From positions 13,031-19,568 of the forward strand of contig PQAG01000207.1 in NCBI GenBank assembly GCA_003104895.1: a stretch of DNA of 6,538 nt. Direction: 5' to 3'. Positions 1-5,936 of the stretch are shown piece by piece. The notes beneath the pieces were generated by a model. It ran no database searches, was not told the DNA's origin, and saw only the letters and a list, made by a program, of their open reading frames with translations. Each line of letters opens with the position of its first letter. Positions within the stretch are counted from its first letter, which is position 1. Source of the stretch: Nitrosomonadales bacterium. Lineage in GTDB: Bacteria; Pseudomonadota; Gammaproteobacteria; Burkholderiales; Sulfuricellaceae. The translations under genes and the position numbers were made by a program.

Positions 1-444
1 GGCGGGGAATTGAGCCTGCTCGATGGCGAGGTGAAGATCGCTTTCATCCCGGCGATCCACAGCTCCACGGTGGCCGCCCCGGAAGGCAGCTCGGACAAGC
101 ATATCCACGATGGCGGCAACCCCGGCGGCTTCCTGATTACGGTGAAAAATGGCCCGGCGATTTACCATACCGGCGACACCGACGTGTTCGGCGACATGGC
201 CCTGGTCAGCCAGTTCCACAAGGTGGACGTGATGCTGGCCTGCATCGGCGGGCACTTCACCATGGGCCCGGAACGCGCTGCCGAAGCGGTGAAGCTGGTC
301 AGGCCCGGCATGGTCGTGCCGATGCACTTTGGCACTTTCCCGGTGCTGGACGGCAAGCCGGATGCCTTTGCCGCGGCCCTGAAGAAACTGGGCACAAAAA
401 CCAGGCTGAGGGAAATGAAACCCGGCGAAACGCTGGCGCTGTAA
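1..444 (+). CDS. UPF0173 family metal-dependent hydrolase (metallo-beta-lactamase fold), 3' part
   Basis: This is the C-terminal 147 residues of a metallo-beta-lactamase-fold protein of the UPF0173 (YtkL-like) family. The frame is open to the left window edge, so the true start lies outside; family members are usually about 220-240 residues, so roughly 80-90 are missing. Visible motifs, numbered from the first codon here, are AIHSS with His20, HTGDTDVFGDM with His56 and Asp59, IGGHFTMGPERA with His85, and PMHFGTFP with His109. These His/Asp residues fit the metal-coordinating positions of the fold. The N-terminal HxHxDH-type motif would be upstream and cannot be checked. The family is predicted to be cytoplasmic hydrolases of unknown substrate. 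The gene converges on the copper operon and ends in TAA just before a shared hairpin, so I infer no functional link with it. Confidence 0.9.
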   Translation, partial: GGELSLLDGEVKIAFIPAIHSSTVAAPEGSSDKHIHDGGNPGGFLITVKNGPAIYHTGDTDVFGDMALVSQFHKVDVMLACIGGHFTMGPERAAEAVKLVRPGMVVPMHFGTFPVLDGKPDAFAAALKKLGTKTRLREMKPGETLAL

Positions 445-476
445 AACAAAACGGGGAGTAATTGCCACTCCCCGTT
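443..476 (-). terminator. Rho-independent terminator of the efflux operon, between convergent genes
   Basis: A perfect 10-bp inverted repeat (AACGGGGAGT at 450-459, ACTCCCCGTT at 467-476) encloses a 7-base loop. Read on the minus strand, the stem is followed by a T-rich run (TTTTGTTTTA, ending about 443), the classical intrinsic terminator layout. It starts 22 bases after the stop codon of the DUF302 gene. On the plus strand the stem is followed only by TTGCACTTC, so it would be a weak terminator for the UPF0173 gene, though it may act in both directions. The U-tract overlaps the UPF0173 stop codon. Confidence 0.82.
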
Positions 477-498
477 GCACTTCAGGCTGAATTCAATC

Positions 499-888
499 TC
501 AGCCTTTCACGCCGTCGCGCACCCGCTCCAGGCGTCCGCGCACTTCACTGGCCAGTTCCTCGATGCCGGGCTTGTCCACCAGCTTCAGCACGGCGGCCGG
601 GTCCATGAATGCCACGGTGATCTTGCCGTCTTCTTCCTCGCGCACGACCACGTTGCAGGGCAGCAGCAGGCCGATGTCCGGGTCAGCTTCGATGGCGCGG
701 TGCGCCAGCGGCGGGTTGCAGGCGCCGAGGATGCGGTAGGGGCGGCCGTCGATGTTCAGTTTGGCTTTCATGGTGGCCTTGACGTCGATGTCGGTGAGCA
801 CCCCGAAGCCTTCCTTTTTCAGCTCCTCGGTGACTTTGCTGACGGCTTCGTCGAAAGAGCCTTTTACTTCTGTGCTGAATCCGTACAT
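499..888 (-). CDS. DUF302 domain-containing protein
   Basis: This is a 129-residue protein covering the whole DUF302 domain. The family signature is clear: Cys57 in LGACNPPLAHRAI, then LLLPCNVVVRE with Cys78, then an FMDP segment near residues 94-97. No signal peptide or membrane segment is visible, so it is predicted to be cytoplasmic. The ATG at 888 is preceded by AGGAG at 895-899 with a 6-base spacer, which supports this start. It follows cusA by 41 bases on the same strand and precedes the terminator, so it is probably the last gene of the efflux operon. The biochemical function of DUF302 is not established. Two spaced cysteines and a histidine next to a copper exporter suggest metal or redox handling, but that is inference from context only. 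Confidence 0.9.
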   Translation of the reverse strand: MYGFSTEVKGSFDEAVSKVTEELKKEGFGVLTDIDVKATMKAKLNIDGRPYRILGACNPPLAHRAIEADPDIGLLLPCNVVVREEEDGKITVAFMDPAAVLKLVDKPGIEELASEVRGRLERVRDGVKG

Positions 889-894
889 GTAAAT

Positions 895-899
895 CTCCT
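895..899 (-). promoter_or_regulatory. Ribosome binding site of the DUF302 gene
   Basis: The minus strand reads AGGAG six bases before the ATG at 888. This fixes the DUF302 start. No convincing promoter was found in the 41-base gap to cusA, so the gene is probably expressed by readthrough. Confidence 0.75.
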
Positions 900-929
900 G
901 GTAAATTAGAACACGCTGATTTTACAGAA

Positions 930-3900
930 TTATTGTGAGAAATGCCGGGTTTTTGCCATGCTGCTGACGAGTTCCCGTTCCTTGACCAGAGCATAGAGCG
1001 CCGGAATGACGGCCAGCGTCAGAATCGTCGATGAGATCATGCCGCCCACCATGGGCGCGGCGATGCGGCTCATCACCTCGGAGCCGGTGCCGCTGCTCCA
1101 CATGATGGGCAGCAGGCCGGCCATGATGGCCACCACGGTCATCATCTTGGGGCGCACCCGTTCCACCGCGCCTTCCATTACGGCGGCATGGAGATCGGCT
1201 AATGCAAGCCGGCTGCCTTCGGCTTCTCTCTGTGCCTTGAGCTTGTTGAGCGCGTGATCGAGATAAATCAGCATCACCACCCCGGTCTCCGCCGCCACCC
1301 CGGCCAGCGCGATAAAGCCGACAGCCACCGCCACGGAAAGGTTGTAGCCCAGCAGCCACATCAGCCACACGCCGCCGACCAGCGCGAAGGGCACGGACAG
1401 CATCACGATCAGGGTTTCGGTCAGGCGCCTGAAGTTGAGGTAGAGCAGGGTGAAAATGATGGCCAGCGTGACCGGGATGACGATTTTCATCTTTTCCTTG
1501 GCGCGCTGCATGTATTCGAACTGGCCGCTCCAGGCCGCGTAATAGCCGGGCGGGAACTTCACCCTGTCGCGCACCGCCTGCTGCGCCTCGCGCACATAGC
1601 TGCCGATGTCGCGGCCGCGGATATCGACGTAGATGTAGGCCGAAAGCAGGGCGTTCTCGGTGCGGATGGAGGGGGCGCCGTTCACGATCTTCACGGTGGC
1701 GAGCTGGCCGATGGGGATCATGGCGGGCTGGCCGCCCATCTCCGCAGTCACCGGCACCAGGATCTGCGTGGCGATCTGCTGCGGCGTGCTGCGCAGCTCG
1801 CGCGGATAGCGCACGCTGACGCCAAAGCGCTCCCGGCCTTCGACGGTGGTGGTGACGGTTTCGCCGCCCAGGGCAGTGGCGATGATTTCCTGCAGGTCGC
1901 CCACCGCCAGGCCGTAGCGGGCCAGCTGGCTGCGCTCCGGCTCGATGTCGAGATACAGACCCCCTGTCAGGCGCTCGGCGTAGGCGCTGGTGGTGCCTGG
2001 AATGGTCTTGACCACGCCCTCGATTTCCTTGGCCAGTTTTTCCATTTCGCCCAGGTTCTTGCCGAACACCTTGATCCCGACCGGGGTGCGGATGCCGGTC
2101 GAGAGCATGTCGATACGCGCCTTGATGGGCATGGTCCAGGAATTGGAAATGCCGGGCATCTGCAGGGCCGAATCCAGTTCCGCGATCAGCTTGTCGATGC
2201 TCATGCCGGTCCGCCATTCGCTTTCCGGCTTGAGGTTGACGACGGTTTCGAACATCTCCAGCGGGGCCGGGTCGGTGGCAGTGCTGGCGCGCCCGGCCTT
2301 GCCGTAGACTGAGGCGACTTCGGGGAAGTTCTTGATGATCCTGTTCTGGGTCTGCAATATTTCGGCGGCCTTGGTTACTGACATGGCGGGCAGGCCGGTG
2401 GGCATGTAGAACAGGGTGCCCTCGTTGAGCGTGGGCATGAATTCGCTGCCGAGCTTCGCGGCCGGGTAGAAGCTGATGCCCAGCGCTGCCACTGCCAGCG
2501 CGATGGTCAGCTTTTTCCACTGCATCACCCAGGCGATGACAGGGCGATAGAGCCAGATCAGCAGGCGGTTCACCGGGTTGTTCGCCTCCGGCAGGATCCT
2601 GCCGCGGATGAACAGCATCATCAGCACCGGCACCAGGGTCACCGACAGCAGGGCCGCGCCGGCCATGGCAAAAGTCTTGGTCCAGGCGAGCGGCGCGAAC
2701 AGGCGGCCTTCCTGCGCTTCCAGCGTGAACACCGGCAGGAAGGAGACGGTGATGATGAGAAGCGAGAAGAACAGCGCCGGGCCGACTTCCTTGCAGGCGG
2801 CAATGATGGCATGGGCGCGTGCATTAAGCGATGGTACAGCCCTCTCCCCCGGCCCCTCTCCCGCTGGCGGGAGAGGGTAGGAAGAGCCCCTCCCCCCCCA
2901 GCGGGGGAGGGGTTGGGGAGAGGGGGCTTCCAGCCGCTCCAGATGCTTGTGCGCGTTCTCGATCATGACGATGGCCGCGTCCACCATGGCGCCGATGGCG
3001 ATGGCGATGCCGCCCAGAGACATGATGTTGGAGTTCATGCCGAGCAGGCGCATGGCGATGAAGGCGATCAGCACCCCGACCGGCAGCATGACGATGGCGA
3101 CCAGCGCGCTGCGCACGTGCAGCAGGAACACCACGCACACCAGGGCGACAATGAGGCTTTCCTCCAGCAGCGTGGTCTTGAGGTTGGCGATGGCACGCTC
3201 GATCAGGCCGGAGCGGTCATAAACCGTTTCGATTTTCACGCCTTCTGGCAGGCCGCTGGCCACTTCGGCGATCCTGCTCTTGATGTTGTGTATGACCTCC
3301 AGAGCATTCTGCCCGTAGCGCGCCATGGCTATGCCGGAAACCACTTCTCCCTCGCCGTTGAGTTCGGACAGCCCGCGCCGTTCGTCCGGACCCAATTCCA
3401 CCCTGGCCACATCGCGCAGCAGCACGGGGATGCCGCGTTCGCTCTTGATGACCAGCATCTCGATGTCTTTCTTGCCGCGCAGGTAGCCCTTGCCGCGCAC
3501 CATGAATTCCGCTTCGGCCATTTCGATGACGCGCCCGCCGACATCGCGGTTGGAGTCGCGGATGACCTTGCTGACCTGGGTGATGTGCACGCCGTAGGCC
3601 TGCAACTTGCGCGGATCGACGACCACCTGGTACTGCTGGACGAAGCCGCCGATGCTGGCCACTTCCGCTACGCCCGGCGCCTTGCTGAGCTGGTAGCGCA
3701 GATACCAGTCCTGGAGTGTACGCAGTTCGGCCAGGGTCCTGTTCTTGGCCAGCACCGCGTACTGGTACACCCAGCCCACGCCGGTCGCATCCGGGCCGAG
3801 CTGGGGAGTGATGCCCTGCGGCAGCCGTCCGGTAAGCGAGGTGAGATATTCCAGCACCCGCGAGCGCGCCCAGTAGATATCGGTGCCGTCCTCGAAAATG

Positions 3901-4184
3901 ACGTAGACAAAGGAAGCGCCGAAGAAGGAAAAGCCTCGCACCACCCTGGATTTGGGCACCGAAAGCATGGCCGTGGTGAGCGGATAGGTGACCTGGTCCT
4001 CAACAACCTGCGGCGCCTGGCCAGGGTACTCGGTGTACAGGATGACCTGCACGTCGGACAGGTCGGGCAGCGCGTCCAGCGGCGTCCTGAGCACGGCATG
4101 GATGCCGCCGCCGGTGATGGCCGCGCTGGCCAGCAGCACCAGGAAGACATTGCGCGCCGACCACTCGATGATGCGCTTGAGCAT
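930..4184 (-). CDS. cusA: CusA-type heavy-metal RND pump (Cu(I)/Ag(I) efflux), with an in-frame palindromic repeat insertion
   Basis: Inner-membrane proton-driven RND pump of the HME subfamily, 1084 residues from the chosen start (E. coli CusA is about 1047). Met594 (LFYMP), Met644 (APLEM) and Met693 (RIDML) align with the E. coli CusA Cu/Ag ligands M573, M623 and M672. Asp402 in TM4, Glu966 (GVAAETGV) and Lys1013 (RVRPK) align with the proton relay D405, E939 and K984. This points to Cu(I)/Ag(I) rather than Zn/Co/Ni. TM1 is near 13-32, helices near 337-411 and 467-523 flank the first half, and the last bundle spans about 900-1060. The ATG at 4184 has a GGAG site 9 bases upstream; an in-frame ATG at 4217 falls inside a flanking repeat and would add 11 non-conserved residues, so I reject it. 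Residues about 420-450, in the TM4-TM5 cytoplasmic loop, are encoded by two REP-like palindromes. That loop is 24 residues longer than in E. coli, yet the frame stays open, so the pump may still work. Confidence 0.95.
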   Translation of the reverse strand: MLKRIIEWSARNVFLVLLASAAITGGGIHAVLRTPLDALPDLSDVQVILYTEYPGQAPQVVEDQVTYPLTTAMLSVPKSRVVRGFSFFGASFVYVIFEDGTDIYWARSRVLEYLTSLTGRLPQGITPQLGPDATGVGWVYQYAVLAKNRTLAELRTLQDWYLRYQLSKAPGVAEVASIGGFVQQYQVVVDPRKLQAYGVHITQVSKVIRDSNRDVGGRVIEMAEAEFMVRGKGYLRGKKDIEMLVIKSERGIPVLLRDVARVELGPDERRGLSELNGEGEVVSGIAMARYGQNALEVIHNIKSRIAEVASGLPEGVKIETVYDRSGLIERAIANLKTTLLEESLIVALVCVVFLLHVRSALVAIVMLPVGVLIAFIAMRLLGMNSNIMSLGGIAIAIGAMVDAAIVMIENAHKHLERLEAPSPQPLPRWGGRGSSYPLPPAGEGPGERAVPSLNARAHAIIAACKEVGPALFFSLLIITVSFLPVFTLEAQEGRLFAPLAWTKTFAMAGAALLSVTLVPVLMMLFIRGRILPEANNPVNRLLIWLYRPVIAWVMQWKKLTIALAVAALGISFYPAAKLGSEFMPTLNEGTLFYMPTGLPAMSVTKAAEILQTQNRIIKNFPEVASVYGKAGRASTATDPAPLEMFETVVNLKPESEWRTGMSIDKLIAELDSALQMPGISNSWTMPIKARIDMLSTGIRTPVGIKVFGKNLGEMEKLAKEIEGVVKTIPGTTSAYAERLTGGLYLDIEPERSQLARYGLAVGDLQEIIATALGGETVTTTVEGRERFGVSVRYPRELRSTPQQIATQILVPVTAEMGGQPAMIPIGQLATVKIVNGAPSIRTENALLSAYIYVDIRGRDIGSYVREAQQAVRDRVKFPPGYYAAWSGQFEYMQRAKEKMKIVIPVTLAIIFTLLYLNFRRLTETLIVMLSVPFALVGGVWLMWLLGYNLSVAVAVGFIALAGVAAETGVVMLIYLDHALNKLKAQREAEGSRLALADLHAAVMEGAVERVRPKMMTVVAIMAGLLPIMWSSGTGSEVMSRIAAPMVGGMISSTILTLAVIPALYALVKERELVSSMAKTRHFSQ
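2839..2930. repeat. Head-to-head pair of REP-like palindromic units inserted in cusA
   Basis: Two GC-rich units face each other. Unit one has an 11-bp perfect stem (CCCTCTCCCGC at 2854-2864, GCGGGAGAGGG at 2867-2877, 2-base loop) preceded by a GCCCTCTCCCCC head from 2839. Unit two, on the minus strand, has a 10-bp perfect stem (2887-2896 with 2903-2912, 6-base loop) and a head GCCCCCTCTCCCCAACC ending at 2930. On the cusA coding strand the pair reads through as a Pro/Gly/Arg-rich peptide containing PSPQPLPRWGGRG and PLPPAGEGPGERA. From general knowledge, peptides of the PSPQP...GRG type are a familiar sign of intergenic palindromic repeats common in proteobacterial genomes. Inside a conserved transporter gene they are unusual. 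Confidence 0.88.
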
Positions 4185-4185
4185 G

Positions 4186-4647
4186 TTATATGTCTCCGGT
4201 CGTTCCTTCCCCTTCAAGGGGAAGGTCAGGATGGGGATGGGTTTCGAGTGCGCTCCAGACCACTTCTAAAACAGAATCCAGTTCGTTCAGCACCTGATTG
4301 TTCCAGAAACGCATGACCTGAAACCCGGCCTGTGCCAGAAGCTCGTCACGAGACCGGTCGCTTTTTGAATCCAGATGCTGGGAACCATCTAACTCGATGA
4401 CGATTTTTCTTTCAAGACAAACAAAATCCAGGATGAAATCACCAAATGGATGCTGACGCCTGAATTTGTGGCCATTGATTTGGCGGCCACGCAGCCTTTT
4501 CCATAACAATTGTTCTGCGTCAGTCATGTTGTGACGAAGCGCTCGCTGCAATTTGTTCCTCAATACGAAGGAGTTTGTTTGGCCTTTCACGATTCCCCAT
4601 CCCCACCCTGGCCCTCCCCTTGAAGGGGAGGGGATTGGTGTTTTCAT
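4186..4647 (-). CDS. DUF559 protein, Vsr/PD-(D/E)XK-like nuclease fold, carried between inverted repeats
   Basis: The 153-codon frame holds a full DUF559 domain at about residues 28-135, a family related to very-short-patch-repair (Vsr-like) endonucleases. Landmarks are TDAEQLLWKRLR (Glu45), KFRRQHPFGDFILDF (Asp74), the ERKIVIELDGSQH stretch (Glu85, Asp87, His91) and VMRFWNN. Asp74 and Glu85/Asp87 are the candidate metal-binding residues. Residues about 6-18 and 136-148 are translated from the two flanking palindromic repeats and are probably not part of the fold. The ATG at 4647 overlaps the cusB stop (ATGA) but has no clear ribosome binding site. The GTG at 4590, just after the right repeat, is an alternative start that would remove the repeat-encoded head. 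The frame ends in TAA one base before the cusA ATG. GC over 4381-4560 is 81 of 180 (45%), against 38 of 60 (63%) in a cusB sample at 4981-5040, suggesting foreign origin. It has no known part in metal efflux. Confidence 0.85.
   Translation of the reverse strand: MKTPIPSPSRGGPGWGWGIVKGQTNSFVLRNKLQRALRHNMTDAEQLLWKRLRGRQINGHKFRRQHPFGDFILDFVCLERKIVIELDGSQHLDSKSDRSRDELLAQAGFQVMRFWNNQVLNELDSVLEVVWSALETHPHPDLPLEGEGTTGDI
4194..4198 (-). promoter_or_regulatory. Ribosome binding site of cusA, inside the DUF559 tail
   Basis: The minus strand reads CGGAG (4198-4194), nine bases before the ATG at 4184. It lies inside the last codons of the DUF559 frame, 6 bases outside the edge of the left palindromic unit at 4205. 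It therefore selects the 4184 start and would have survived an insertion at 4205-4632. Confidence 0.75.
4205..4241 (-). repeat. Left inverted palindromic unit flanking DUF559
   Basis: A perfect hairpin, CCTTCCCCTT (4205-4214) and AAGGGGAAGG (4216-4225) around one base, is followed inward by a head that reads CCCATCCCCATCCTGA on the minus strand. It encodes DUF559 residues about 136-148 (HPHPDLPLEGEG). It has the same head-plus-hairpin plan as the units in cusA. Confidence 0.85.
4596..4632 (+). repeat. Right inverted palindromic unit flanking DUF559
   Basis: A perfect hairpin, CCCTCCCCTT (4612-4621) and AAGGGGAGGG (4623-4632) around one base, is preceded by a head reading CCCATCCCCACCCTGG. 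It is the inverted partner of 4205-4241. Two of the four differences lie in the stem and are compensatory (a T-A pair here becomes C-G). On the minus strand it encodes DUF559 residues about 6-17. Confidence 0.85.
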
Positions 4648-5936
4648 TGTTTTTCAGCAGACTCAGGTTTGGACTGCTTGCTTGCCAGGCTGCTGAAGGC
4701 GGCCTTGAGATTGCTTTCCGAATCGATCAGGAAGTTGGCGGAGACCACGACTTTCTCGCCTTCTCCCAGCCCTTCCAGCACCTCGACATAATCACTGCCC
4801 TGGCTGCCGAGCCGGACGCCGCGAGGTTCGAAACGGCCTTCCGCCAGTTCCACCAGCACGCTCTGGCGCTGGCCGCCGTAGATGACGGCGGAAGCGGGGA
4901 TGGTCAGCACCTTGCCGCTGCCCGGCACGTTCAGCTCGATGTCGGCATACATGGCGGGTTTGAGCAGCATGCCGGGATTGGCCATTTCCAGGCGGACCGG
5001 CACGGTGCGCGTCTGGGCATTGAGGGTGGGATAGACATAGGTCAGCTTTGCCTCGAATTCCCTGCCGGGATAGGCGTTGAAGCGCGCCTTTGCCGCCTGC
5101 CCAGGCCTGACCAGGGCCATGTCCTGCTCGAACACGTCCGCCAGAACCCAGACGGAAGACAGGTCCGCAATCTGGTAAAGGACATCGCCCGGCATGAAGC
5201 GCATGCCCTGCACGGCCTTCTTCTCCATGACGATGCCGCTGGCGGGGGAGCGGTAGGTGAGGGTGTGTCTGGCTTCCGGGTTTCTGCTCAGGGCCTGCAG
5301 CTGTTCTGCGGAGATGCCCCAGTTCTTCATGCGCGCCAGGCTGGCATCGGCCAGCTGCTGCATGCCGGCCAGCGCTTCCGGGCTGGCATTGGCCAGGGCC
5401 TGCTGGCCTTCTCGGGCAATGGAATATTCCTTCTGCGCGGAAACCAGTTCCGGGCTGTACACCTCGAGCAGGGGCTGCCCGCGTCCCACCACGGCGCCCG
5501 TGGTGTTGACGTGCAGGCGTTCGATCCAGCCTTCGAATTTGGGCGCGATGGTGTAGGTCAGCCGTTCATCGGCTTCGACCCGGCCGGCGGCATGAACAGT
5601 GCGCGCCAGTTCGCGCAGAGCGGCGGCTTCGGTGCGAACACCCAGTTTCTGGATTTTTTCGGGGCTGATCACCACCTGTCTGGCCGCGTCCGGGTTGCTG
5701 TTTTCTTCATCTTCATAGACCGGGATGTAGTCCATGCCCATTTCATCTTTCTTGGGGACGGGCGAGGTGTCGGGCTGCCCCATGGGGTTGCGGTAGTAGA
5801 GAATTTTGCGTTCTTTCTTGACGGTTTCCGGGGCGCTCCGAGCCGGAGTGCCTTGTTTCGCGCCCAGCCAGTAGCCGGCGCCCAGGGCCATGCTGGCCGT
5901 GAGTGCCAGCATGGCGATTGCCATTGTGATTTTCAT
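4644..5936 (-). CDS. cusB: CusB-type periplasmic adaptor (membrane fusion protein) of the Cu/Ag efflux complex
   Basis: A 430-residue RND periplasmic adaptor that links the CusA pump to the outer-membrane channel and probably delivers metal to the pump. The N-terminus (about 1-24) is a hydrophobic signal peptide or anchor with no lipobox Cys. Residues about 44-76 form a heavy-metal-binding segment (YYRNPMG, then DEMGMDYIPVYE) whose Met52, Met66 and Met68 are candidate Cu(I)/Ag(I) ligands, comparable to the Met residues near the E. coli CusB N-terminus. The split lipoyl domain is near 120-165 and 225-260 around an alpha-hairpin (about 160-222). The beta-barrel follows to about 335 and a membrane-proximal domain to about 412. 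No CusF-like domain is fused at the C-terminus. The ATG at 5936 has GGAG at 5944-5947, 7 bases upstream, and overlaps the upstream stop as ATGA. The stop at 4644-4646 overlaps the DUF559 ATG in the same way. Confidence 0.94.
   Translation of the reverse strand: MKITMAIAMLALTASMALGAGYWLGAKQGTPARSAPETVKKERKILYYRNPMGQPDTSPVPKKDEMGMDYIPVYEDEENSNPDAARQVVISPEKIQKLGVRTEAAALRELARTVHAAGRVEADERLTYTIAPKFEGWIERLHVNTTGAVVGRGQPLLEVYSPELVSAQKEYSIAREGQQALANASPEALAGMQQLADASLARMKNWGISAEQLQALSRNPEARHTLTYRSPASGIVMEKKAVQGMRFMPGDVLYQIADLSSVWVLADVFEQDMALVRPGQAAKARFNAYPGREFEAKLTYVYPTLNAQTRTVPVRLEMANPGMLLKPAMYADIELNVPGSGKVLTIPASAVIYGGQRQSVLVELAEGRFEPRGVRLGSQGSDYVEVLEGLGEGEKVVVSANFLIDSESNLKAAFSSLASKQSKPESAEKQ

Larger units (their letters stand above)
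4205..4632. mobile_element. Candidate 428-bp mobile unit: DUF559 gene between 37-bp inverted palindromic repeats
   Basis: The outer ends are inverted copies of each other: 4205-4241 against the reverse complement of 4596-4632 matches at 33 of 37 positions. The hairpins lie at the outer edges. The unit fills the cusB-cusA junction, where the two genes are normally adjacent. Its coding core is lower in GC than the neighbours. Removing 4205-4632 would leave cusB and cusA 31 bases apart with the cusA ribosome binding site intact. No convincing target-site duplication is visible, so the exact boundaries and the mechanism are inferred. Confidence 0.55.

Noticed and set aside
901..925. Small inverted repeat GTAAA/TTTAC and possible promoter between cusA and DUF302
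   Set aside because: Only 5-bp arms and no well-spaced -35/-10 pair. The 41-base gap is better explained by cotranscription.
1254..2312. Long plus-strand open frames opposite cusA and cusB (also 2811-4316 and 4575-6374)
   Set aside because: They are antisense shadows in GC-rich DNA, with His/Gln/Asp/Gly-rich low-complexity translations. The minus-strand frames encode clearly conserved proteins.
922..2520. Second minus-strand frame overlapping cusA
   Set aside because: Its translation is Arg/His/Gly-rich, typical of an alternative frame of GC-rich DNA, with no recognisable motif.
4185..4217. Upstream in-frame ATG at 4217 as the cusA start
   Set aside because: It lies within the left palindromic repeat, has no ribosome binding site of its own, and adds 11 residues with no resemblance to RND N-termini. 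The ATG at 4184 has a good site.
4205..4632. Flanking hairpins as intrinsic terminators inside the operon
   Set aside because: Neither stem is followed by a T-rich run on the minus strand, so they lack the required tail. A milder effect on RNA stability remains possible.
4198..4642. Target-site duplication around the DUF559 unit
   Set aside because: The flanks share only GGT(C)GTT with a one-base gap. That is too weak to call a duplication.
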